Shown: piece after piece, positions 55,070 to 64,000 of the stretch
Layout: each line of letters begins with the position of its first letter
How positions within the stretch are numbered: position 1 is the stretch's first letter
Source of the DNA: Desmodesmus armatus
Lineage: Eukaryota; Chlorophyta; Chlorophyceae; Sphaeropleales; Scenedesmaceae
Length of the DNA: 64,000 nt
NCBI GenBank assembly: GCA_007449985.2
Contig: VIIQ02000079.1
Coordinates: 124,001 to 188,000, forward strand
Direction: 5' to 3'
The notes under the pieces: model-generated
Databases searched by the model: none
What the model was told of the DNA's origin: nothing
Seen by the model: the letters and a program-made list of their open reading frames with translations, nothing else
Translations under genes and position numbers: made by a program

Positions 55070-57054
55070 ATGAGCCACTTTTGGGCAACCGCTGTGGCCT
55101 TATGCCTGCTGCTTTCTGGAGCAGCAGCACAGTCCTGTCCGAGCGCTGTTTGCAAAGCAGACTTCTCCAACGCGATGGGTGGCCCGATAGACTGCTGTAA
55201 ATGGGACTATAACAAGGGCACATGTCGCTGGTGAGTGTACAGCACGCTTGTTTTCCGGTCTGTGTCTCATCTATGCTGTGTCAGCATCCTTCTCCCAGGG
55301 GGTCCCTGTTGTGCTGATGTGTGGTCAAACGTTATTCACCTTGACAAACGGATCTGCAGCTCAACATGAAACCACCGTATAGTCCGATTGCGCCTTGCCT
55401 TGACCCACCCGGGCGCAACATGTTGGCACAACATATGTTTAGGGGTGGCACTCCTGTGCGCTGCGTGCTGTTGTGCTCGTGTACCGTCAACACTTTGCTG
55501 ATTTACAAACCCCACACATCCAGCATACAAGCACCATGCACTCAGCTGCATTGCTGACTTGACACATCCACTTGACGTAACCACTGGTTGGTATGTCCGC
55601 AGGGGTGGCACGCCTGTGAGCTTCAGGCTGGTACGCACCTGCACTGATGGCGGCAAGTCCTACCCAGTCCTGATTGGAAGCAACACACAGGGACCACCCA
55701 GCAATGCAGAGTGCCGCTGCGGCAACGCACAGGGGCCACAGTTCTCAGTGCTGCAGGTAGGACGGGGGCCGGGGGGGGGGGGGGGGCTGGCTTTGTGTGG
55801 TTTTGTTTGTGGATGGTTTTCTAACAGACACCACAGCACATGCGGCAGCAGCACACACGGGCCACCCAGCAACGCAGAGTGCCGCTGCGGCAATGCACAG
55901 GGACCACAGTTCTCAGTGCTCCAGGTAGGGTAGGGGGTTTTGTGCAGGTGTACCTTTTGGTTAAGGTGACCCATATGTAGTTATGGGGGGGGGGGTGCCA
56001 AATTATGCCACAGGGGCACTTTTTAGGTGCCCCTATCCCATGGCTGTGTTGCCCCACCCAAGGACGGCCCGGTGATAGCAAGCCAGGGTATGAGCCCTAA
56101 GTAACATATAACTATGTCGATGACAAGTTAAAACCATCATTGGGCCGGATGGCTTGTGTACCATGCCGACACAGCACTTGCAGCACTGACACACAGGGGC
56201 CACCCATCAATGTAGACTGTGGCTGTGCAATGCACAAGAAGCACAGTTGCTGGTGCTAAAGGCTCTGCAAGGGATGTGTGCTGGCGCTGTGTTGACCTCA
56301 GCTTCACACAGCATTGGCAGCCAGTGACCGTCACTGCTAGGCTAGCAGCAGGCGCAGCAGCAACTCCACCCCATACCATTACCACCAGCTTACACCCAGC
56401 TGCTGTGCTGTGCTGTGCCGTGCTGTGCTGCAGGCCTGTATCAGCATGAAGCCTCGTGTTGACATGGACATCAGTGGCCAGGACATACCCTGCAAGAGCA
56501 ACCAGTTCTGCCAAGTGTGTGGCTCGATAGAGGACGTCAAGAATGCATGCATGCAGGACAACAGGTGCGTTGGTGACGGTGCTTCTTTGATCCTGGGCCT
56601 GAACATGTGGCAGCAACAGTAGCAGTATGTTGCTATGAGGGTTTTGCCAGGGCAGTGCACAGGGTAGATATGTGCCCCCAAGGGAAGGGTTGCTTGCGTG
56701 TGGGGGCTTGGTTCAACCATGGCATGTGACCAGGGGGTGCCATATCTACCCTGCGCAGCAGGTTGTTTTGTGCTGTGTTGTTGCAGAAGGTGCTCAGCTG
56801 AGAAACATACTGGATACCAATGATGTATGAGGGGCTAAATAGAGGTCAAATGCACTTTCTGCACTGCCTCCATCATTTCATATGTGTCGTTATCCAGTGT
56901 TGACACCCTCTCCATGCTGCTGCCTTCCTGCTGTTTCTGTGTTGTGCACAGGTGTGTTGCCTTCAGCTACGAGACATCCACCAGCTGTGGATACCTCAAG
57001 ACAGCTCCATTCTACAAGGAACGCAAGGGTTGGGTGGCCTATACCAGGGACTAA
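55070..57054 (+). CDS. Secreted cysteine-rich protein with C-terminal PAN/apple-like domain
   Basis: Four exons: 55070-55230, 55603-55756, 56434-56564, 56952-57054; 549 nt, 182 residues, TAA stop, all phases consistent. The first 21 residues (MSHFWATAVALCLLLSGAAA) form a clear signal peptide. The middle is Cys-rich (CPSAVC, DCCKWDYNKGTCRW, AECRCGNAQGPQF). The C-terminal half has the PAN/apple pattern: NQFCQVCGSIEDVKNACMQD, then CVAFSYETSTSCGYLKTAPF and GWVAYTR. PAN domains bind carbohydrate or protein ligands outside the cell, so a wall or extracellular adhesion role is a fair inference, not shown. The start was set at the Met before the hydrophobic stretch. Partial copies of exon 2 lie on both sides of it. 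Confidence 0.8.
55440..56275 (+). repeat. Copies of exon 2 of the PAN-like gene
   Basis: A copy of the exon start lies upstream at 55440-55470 (GGGGTGGCACTCCTGTG). Copies of its end lie downstream: 55851-55928, nearly identical and with its own GTAGGG donor, and a decayed one at 56190-56250. The first downstream copy stays in frame with exon 2 through the G-run but cannot be spliced in phase. Confidence 0.88.
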
Positions 57055-60000
57055 GGGGCGGACTCCGCACTGCCTGCTGAAGGAATCAAGCACCTTGCTG
57101 AAGGGTGCATATGACGGCAGCAACATCGGCTGGTTGCTTGTGTATCAGTGTGTGGCCGCTGCAATCAGCCGAGTATGCACGGCTGAGGTAGATCCTGTAA
57201 GGATGTGCCTGCCTTGGTGACTTATGCGCGACGACATGGTGTTCATGCGCATTTGATGACACTGAGTGCTGCACTAGTTATTGCTGGGGGACACCACGAC
57301 CTCAGAAGGATTGCAGCAATGGCTTCCTGATGGATATGCTGATTTGTAGAGCTCCTGCCGTCCTGGTGTAATCTAATCATGATCCCTGCGGCTGTGTGGG
57401 ATGCATCTTGTGCTGTTGTTCACAACGGTGCTCGTGCAGGTAGGGGTCTTGCACTGGCAGGCTGTTTGGTCCGGTGTGTAGCTGACACTATCACTGTTGC
57501 GTGGTTCAGGCCATGCCTGAACACCCTCTAGGCAGCCAACAAGGCTCATGGGGCGTCATTGTCACAGAACACATCAGAGTAACCATCATACAGGGGATGC
57601 GTCCAGCTTGGGGGCAATGTTTGAAGTTGAGGTGGTCGACCGTGATGGTTGTGGGAGCTGCAGTATTGCAGTGTGTGTCATTGTGGTGCATCCTGGGCAT
57701 AAGGGGGCTGCAAGCTATGCAGTGCCTGCAGTATTTTGCTGTGCTGCGCTGTGCTGTGCATATGTCTTGAGCCTGATCAATCGCCATGCCGCATCACACC
57801 GTGAGAGAAGTAATCACTGGACTCTGAGTGCAGTGCTGGCTTTTTAAGAAGGTCATGACTGAACAAGCGGCTGAAGCAGTGTTGTCCGTTTGGCACTGTT
57901 TGGTGCTGCTATGATGCCTTGGTTGTTGCTGCTGAAGCAGCAGCAACACATAAGCATGAGGGGGGATGCCGCTGATGATTGCTTGTGCCTAGAAGTTTCC
58001 GGCTGTTGTGACTTGTGGTTTTGTGGCATGTATCAATTACCGTAATTGAGACTACCGTATCTGAGATACGTGCAGTCAACGCAGTCCTATGGCTGTGCTG
58101 CCCTGCGCGTCCTGACAGTTTATTGTTAGGTCACATCACCAGGTCAGGGTCATCTGCAGTCAAAGTGCAGTCGTGCCCGGCACAGTGCTGGCGTGCAGGA
58201 AAGTCGATCAAGCAGCCCTCGATTCTGGGTGTGAAGTTACCAGTAAGGTTTATGTGCATCTTTCAGCACAGTCACATGTGCGACATGCGGTATGCTGAAT
58301 CCTTATTGCTTACGTGCCTGGCCACTGGCTCTTTCCAATGGCTGGCGTGCAATGATGTGAGCACCAGCATCACATCCAGGACAGTGCACAAATGCACCAT
58401 TGACTGCACCAACCCTGTCATGCATATGACCAGCCGTGCCAGGTTATGAAAGAAAAACGTACATTCCGCTGCTGGTTGGCCTGGTTGGCCTTATGATTGC
58501 GGATGCATTGCGGACATGCTCACAATGGTCAAAACAAATAGCGCGCAAGACCCAGAGCATGCTGTGGCACCACGTAATAGTTGGATCCCATCTCAGCATC
58601 ACCTAGCCTAGTCAGCGAAGAAGAGGGAGGAACCTATGCACCACTGCATGTATTTCCTGCGCCATTGCAGAAGCCGGAGCAGCACAGTGTCGGTGTTGCC
58701 ACACCGGCTGCGTTAAGGCAGCTAGTACCAATTGCCAGTGTGCCCTTTGGACAACCTGCGAGGCACAAGCAGACGCAGATGAACCTTGTAAGTCAGGAAG
58801 GACAGCATAACAAACACATGTCGAGATACGTCACCTGCACCAGGCAATGCCGTGAGGATAAGTGCAACGTACATCATGTGACACGCATCGTGTGTTACCA
58901 TAGATGACTCCTCAACATGTGACATCTGTATACAGAACATGAAAGTCATATGCAAGCAATAGATCAGGCACAGACATACTCCCACAAGGACAGGTGGTGA
59001 CGGCAGTAACATGGTGTGTTTGTGTGCTGCTGCAGTGCCGCCCTTGCTCCCAATCTCTCCCTCACTTGCAACCCCTGCTGGGCACCCGGTGCCACAGGCT
59101 CGTTGCATGCAAGCAAAGTTCTCACACATCCCCTAGGCTGTTGCACTACAATGCATGATGCTTGCTGCTCATCATGGCATGCTGGCTGCTGGCTGTCTCA
59201 TTCAGCTTACATGTGAAGGAGGTCAGTGGGGCGGTGGCGATTCCCAGGATGCAATTCCTGGTGCAGCATTGGCTGCGGTGGCTGCAGACTCTGCGGACGG
59301 CACGGCAGCCTGCAGCACAGAGGTACACACAGCATGGGGACAGCAGTGCGTCAGCAGCCAGTTGTGGGAAAGAGTGCAGCCAAGTGCAAGTATGCATGTA
59401 AGGGAGCACCCTACTGCATGTAGTGTGACATACATGTCTGTGATGTACTTGCTTGGTGCTGCTGAGAGCCAGAAAACGTTGAAGTGAACAGGCCTTGTGT
59501 GCCCTGCCTGGTCCCTCATAGCCATGTATTGTGTAGTAAGGCTGATGTATGCTTGGACAGCCTACATAATTAGCTGTGCTGCTATACATACACAGCTATG
59601 CCTACATACATAGCTGTGCTGCTATGCGTACACAGCTAGGCATACATACATCATGTATGATTTGTGCCGCAGAGCAGCAGTGCCAGGCACTCAGCATTGG
59701 CAAAGGGGGAGAGCCTGTGTCACTGAGCCTCAGTGCTGGGCCAGCCTAGCTGTACTCATGAGTACTGCAGAACAGCATGTGGACTTACTGTGTCCGTGAT
59801 CATGATCGCCATGTCCGTGCCCGTAGTAGTTTGCAATCTGTGCCACTCTGGAGATGCTCAGTTTCTGCAGGTGATTGAAATCGACAGGACAAGACCACAA
59901 ACAGCAGCACAGGTGTGAGTGGATATCCGCAGCAGTCATGCACCGGACTGCATGTTGCATGTTACAATGTGCGGTATGCATATGTGCACAGTAGGCTTCC

Positions 60001-60348
60001 CAAGCCCTCCAGCTGCTGCTCCTGACAGCCAGCCAAATGGCGGGAAGGCCATGCAGGCACTGGAGTTGCTGTCACTGTCCATGTCACAACCATGGATCGC
60101 CCGTCCCCTGTTTCTCTAGTCTGTAATGGGGAGAAACGTATAGTTGTGTTGATTCTGAGCCAGAATTACGCAGAGCTAAGGGCCCCAGGGCTGGCTCAAT
60201 CACAGGATTGGTTGCCAGCGCAGCATGATCAGCGTTGATTACAGATTCACAACATTTTCGCTGCGAATATTTATTGACTTTAAATAATCATATATATGCT
60301 GCACATATCTATACTTGCAGCAGTGTATACTTGAGCCTTCATTGATTT
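57055..60348. other. Unresolved interval with possible Cys-rich exons
   Basis: No gene could be assembled. Plus-strand stretches that look exon-like: 58266-58449 (after a CTTTCAG; HSHMCDMRYAE, several Cys, stop), 58671-58788 (one frame has ten Cys, ending before GTAAGT), 59206-59322 (LTCEGGQWGGGDSQDAIPG, between CAG and GTACAC) and 59995-60119 (Pro-rich, ends in TAG). They may belong to one or two secreted-protein genes. A minus-strand His-rich stretch at 59866-59792 is noted separately. Confidence 0.35.
59549..59660. repeat. Imperfect tandem repeat of TACATA/ACAGCTA units
   Basis: TAGCTGTGCTGCTAT followed by ACACAGCTA occurs twice about 40 bp apart with further partial units; AT-richer than its surroundings. 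Confidence 0.75.
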
Positions 60349-60492
60349 TCAAGCGGGAAAAGTCAGGCGAGCCATGCACACCTGGCCATCGACACCATCT
60401 GCAGCAACCGTGATTTCATCACTGGCAAAAGCGTAAGGTAGGGAGACGCACGCCAGGGCCAGAAGCGCCAGACAGAAGATTTTGGTGGACAT
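60349..60492 (-). CDS. Short ORF with signal peptide, probable first exon
   Basis: A 47-codon minus-strand frame from ATG at 60492 to TGA at 60349. It begins MSTKIFCLALLALACVSLPY and continues AFASDEITVAADGVDGQ, a textbook signal peptide with cleavage near AFA-SD. A donor-like CAG|GTGTGC after DGQ suggests it is the first exon of a spliced gene. A phase-compatible partner is 59866-59792 (KLSISRVAQIANYYGHGHG then DHDHGH), which would give a small secreted His-rich protein. The stop-terminated 47-residue form is the alternative. Family unknown. Confidence 0.5.
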   Translation of the reverse strand: MSTKIFCLALLALACVSLPYAFASDEITVAADGVDGQVCMARLTFPA

Positions 60493-61924
60493 CTTGTTTC
60501 TGCTTTGAGCGTTGCTTTGAGCGATACTAATTGAGAATCACAGATTAGAATTCAAAGGGTTAGTCTGTGCTGGTGATGGGCTGCTCAACGTACTTGTTTG
60601 CACCGCTGGATGCTAACAACCCGGGTTTTCAGGTTTGAGTGGTCGTTGATACATTAGCTGTTTGATATGCGCGACACAATTACAGCATCAATTAATTTGA
60701 TTACTTTGATTACTTTGATAATACGTCTGCCATTCTGCTTGCGTATATTTGGGTGGTGGTGCTTTGGTCAAGAGGCGAAGCACAAGAAAATTACACGCAA
60801 GGCAGTAAATAGTTCAACAAAAGCGAATAAAGCTGCTAAACGATGAAGGTGATTCGTCACGCTTGGGCCGGTCGACGTTGACCGTGTCATGCCAAGTCAT
60901 GCAGCATTTGTTGGTACCCCAAGTAGGCTCAAGCCTGAAACAATTCTCTCGAGTGCTCAACTTCTACACGTATGCAGCAGCTTCAAACAAACTGGTTCTC
61001 TATAGCTTGGCACAACCCCTTGCCGAGTGTACCATCCAATCCAAATTGGACCAATCACTCTTCAACAGTATCAATTTCGGTGTCAACCCCTCAAAACAAG
61101 TGCTTCTGCAGCAATTTCTGCTGATGTTTGACGCTTGTGAGAGCCGCACTGGGGCGCTTGTGAGAGCCCCACTGGCAGTGCCTTTGTGCTATTGTGCAAA
61201 CACAACTTGGCATATTCCTGGCATGAATAGCCATTGCTGCTGCCAGTGACTGGTGGTGTGTAGGGAGCTTCTTGTGCAATATCTTGCTGTCACAGTGTGT
61301 TGCATTGATGTGATTTGATGGACCTGGTGACTGTAGGTAAGATTGGGGCTTCTGTGTACTCGTAACTGAACTTGCATGCAGTTTGAGTCACTGCCCAACC
61401 CTGCGTAGGTGTTTTGGCTGAATGGCACGCAGCCTGTTGCAGGATGTGACAGCTGCGCTGATTCTAACTGAAATAGTCCTGCGTGTCCTTACAGCAATCT
61501 GACAGTCACACGCGCAAGCAGGTGATACACACAGCCAAGCGAAGTAGCCCATCTCATTTTCATGCAGTCCTTTACACTGTGCACAGGGGGCAACACCATA
61601 CACAAACTTTTAAGGCAGCCTTATCTTATCGTATTTATCTTATCGTATTACTGTATCTCTACACAAGTATCACAGGCGAAGCAGCCATTTTCGCCTAGTC
61701 AACAGCGCTGTGAAGCGACCAACGGGGTTGGCCAAATCTTACAAACATAGTCTTCCGCTGGACAAGACTTCAGTACATCCTTTTTGTGCACCTCTCCATT
61801 CATATACTAAATATGCTCAAGAAGAATAGAATAGAATAGAATTGAATTGATAACACTGGACAGGAGCCACTTCAGTTCATCCTTTTTGTATACATTCCCT
61901 ATGCCCTTGGCATATGTTTTGCAG
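60493..61924. other. Intergenic, AT-richer interval
   Basis: Probably contains the upstream region of the short signal-peptide ORF and unidentified 5' exons of the gene starting near 61925. A 128-codon plus-strand frame at 60863-61249 has no recognisable motif. At 61758-61791 and 61857-61893 a segment (CTGGACA..CTTCAGT.CATCCTTTTTGT) is repeated ahead of the acceptor at 61924. A TTATCTTATCGTATT repeat occurs near 61620-61650. Confidence 0.45.
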
Positions 61925-64000
61925 TATGGTTCCAACCACATGTTCACTGTTGATGCATATGCAGGAGGATAACTCAACTGAGTATGCATTCATGTTCCTC
62001 GAAGCTGTTGGAGACGTCCCCAAATCGATCAAGTTTGACATGGCCCCCAAAAGATGCACCTACACCAGTCCGGCAGGGGTTGACTCTGAGGGGGTCGTGT
62101 CAAATGTTACACCATACCTGGGGGAGCTCAACATGTATGAACTGGCCGCCAGGCACTGGTTTGCCGGTGTTACTCTGAAGCTCACGTGCAACCTGCAGCA
62201 GAATAGGCGGCAAAAGGGGCAAAAGTCCAACCCTGAGGCACTTCCTCCTTGGGTGGAACCCAAAAAGCCTACTCCAGGGATGTCTGTAGGTGCCGGAAAG
62301 TCTGCACAGTCCGTTACATAGGCCGAGGCAGCAGCATGTGTGGATATGCTGTGGCCTAACGCCCCGTACGCAGTGCAGAAGGCTCAAGTTCGGCAAGTCA
62401 TGCAGTCCAAGGCAGCACGCCACCTGCCAACAGCACCCGTGCCTGCAAAGCTTGAAGGGTCTGGTGCCGGACATGGCTCATACCCACAGCCGGGCGTGGA
62501 GGACGAGCCAAACATCGGGCGTTTTGATTTCCAAGCTGTTGCTGTCGTCTATGTAGGCTCCCCAACTGCCACGGGTGTGCTGAGCCCCACTAAGACAGGT
62601 GAGCTGCAACATGCCAATGTCCCAAAATTTCTTTTGCAGGAGTGGCAGCCTTTTGCAGGTAGCAGCCAGTGTGCGCTTTGACAGCGTCAGATGCACCGCA
62701 GCACGGGGCACGCCTGACAGATGAGTTTGTTTTTGGTGTGATGATACATATGTGTTGAGCTTGCTGTATGTGGTAACCGCATACATAAGACCTAAATTGC
62801 AGACAGGCTCAATACATGCAGATTGACAGGCATTGTGCATTGTGTGACGTTCTGGTCATGCGCTCGCAGGGGCTACACTGGTGACAATCAATTCTGCTCA
62901 ATTCGTGAATTTAGATGACATGACAAGAGCAGGAGCGGTACGTAGTTTCGGGAGCTTGAAGCTTCATGTGCAAAGCCCATACATGCAATGCAGTTGGCTG
63001 ATAGGCAAACAAAACCTGCACAAGCTTTGCCTGTGTTGCCTCTATAAGCCTTGTATCAAACCAAAGTTACACCTGTGGCTATCATGAAGATGAAGCTCAA
63101 GAGCTCATGCCAGCCATTCACTGATATCGCGGAGGTGGCAGAACACACCAGCAGGAACAAAACACCGAGGATCAAACCAGAGAGTTGCTGAGACTATACG
63201 TTGGAAACCAGCCCCAAATCCCCAAGCATACTATCTTAGTGCACCAGCTTATCATGCCCCCCGCCCTCTTTACCATGCAGGCTGCGCAGCAGTACACACC
63301 CTTTGTGCCATCCTCCCACCAGCCGTTTGTGCGAATTGAGGGCCCTGCCTCATACCCTGAACGAATGGTTGTGACGGGAAAGCTGGTGAGTTGTGTAGGA
63401 GGCTTATTGCTGTGCTCGTGCATGTGGTTGAGCACTACAGTACGCACATCGTGTGGCGTTCAAGCTCTGTGATTCTCATGAGGACAGCCGACTCCGGTGA
63501 TTGGCTTCCACAAAACATGTGTGGCTTCTTGAGTAGAATGACAAGAAGTTTAGTGTGTTTCGATAGTACACTAGAGGCGTAATGCACGCCATGATCATCG
63601 GATGTTCACATAGGTGATGCAGCAGCCACTGACAGGCATACTTGCAAACATTGCCAAATGCATGCTATGCAAAGGTCATGGTAAGGTGCTGCTGCTATCA
63701 TAGTAATGCCCTACCAGCCAAGAGTCTTTTATTAGCGTAAGTCTTGCTACGGCGACCAAACCTGAAGCATACTGCGGTGTTGCGGCTTTTACTGCAAGAG
63801 TTACTGCCACACGCGATGCAATGTCCCCTTCCAACTTGTCTCTGTTTGTGTTGCTGCCAGATGACCCCGAGGTCACAACAGCTTCAAATCCCTTTGTTGC
63901 CCGAGTCAGTGGAGCGGCTTTTTGACACTGGAGTCACAGTTGCACTGCGAAACGGGTATACTCCTGAGACCTTGAAGTTTGACCTGTCCCCATCTGGCGA
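61925..64000 (+). CDS. Unknown protein with repeated domain (partial at both ends)
   Basis: Exons 61925-62598, 62870-62937, 63281-63385, 63861-64000, joined in phase and running off the right edge; 5' exons not found. Two segments share a pattern. The first exon begins MVPTTCSLL and has YAFMFLEAVGDVPKSIKFDM; the last begins MTPRSQQLQIPLLP and has GVTVALRNGYTPETLKFDLS. Similar length and spacing suggest a tandem domain of perhaps 200 residues or more. Between them lie hydrophilic Pro/Gly/Lys-rich sequence and NSAQFVNLDDMTRAGA, then TPFVPSSHQPFVRIEGPASY. No known family, signal peptide or membrane helix is seen. The first exon contains an in-frame TAG at 62319-62321 (QSVT-stop-AEAAACVDML), with the same frame open for about 90 codons after it. 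Confidence 0.6.

Noticed and set aside
63861..63935. Alternative frame DDPEVTTASNPFVARVSG with a frameshift
   Set aside because: The phase 0 frame from the preceding exon (MTPRSQQLQIPLLP...) is open to the window edge and matches the first domain copy, so no shift is needed.
1..64000. CRISPR arrays or phage/transposon coding genes
   Set aside because: Tandem repeats found are contiguous without unique spacers, and no transposase, integrase or reverse-transcriptase motifs were recognised.

Overview
The window is nuclear DNA of a green alga, most likely a flagellate chlorophycean of the Chlamydomonadales type (inference). Genes are split into many short exons with GT-AG introns, usually ending in TGCAG. 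The DNA is full of (CTG)n/(CAG)n arrays and long G or C runs, and TGTAA, the usual green-algal polyadenylation signal, follows several stops. Gene content fits: an LHCI antenna protein, a nexin-dynein regulatory complex subunit and a CASTOR/POLLUX-type channel. No bacterial operon, rRNA, tRNA, CRISPR array or transposase was seen.

Layout: 1-1646 (-) Lhca3-like antenna protein, running off the left edge; 3408-7084 (-) CaMK-type Ser/Thr kinase with an acylation-type N-terminus; 7541-10132 (-) DNA-3-methyladenine glycosylase I (TagI family); 10787-13084 (+) coiled-coil protein with nine 14-residue repeats; 13085-15636 mostly empty; 15637-16794 (-) small secreted Cys-rich protein; 17571-24394 (-) M24B Xaa-Pro peptidase; 24675-29602 (+) DRC5/TCTE1 LRR protein, divergent from the peptidase; 29897-39886 (+) mitochondrial ALDH; 42055-54547 (+) CASTOR/POLLUX-like channel; 55070-57054 (+) secreted PAN-like Cys-rich protein; 57055-60348 unresolved; 60349-60492 (-) signal-peptide ORF; 61925-64000 (+) unknown protein with a repeated domain, running off the right edge. 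The neighbours do not form one pathway. Exons were joined by hand, and splice phases agree throughout except at the breaks described below.

Two patterns cut across genes. First, many introns contain decayed or near-perfect extra copies of their own exon-intron junctions ('junction echoes'): copies of an exon's 3' end plus donor lie downstream of that exon, and copies of acceptor plus exon 5' start lie upstream of it. They occur in at least six genes, and in ALDH one has become a precise 123-bp tandem array. Second, five otherwise intact genes carry eleven one-base losses, mostly in short homopolymers, each repaired by adding one base. This looks more like systematic deletion error in the assembly than like five pseudogenes. 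Many introns also begin G-rich and end C-rich on the coding strand, which would allow their ends to pair in the pre-mRNA.
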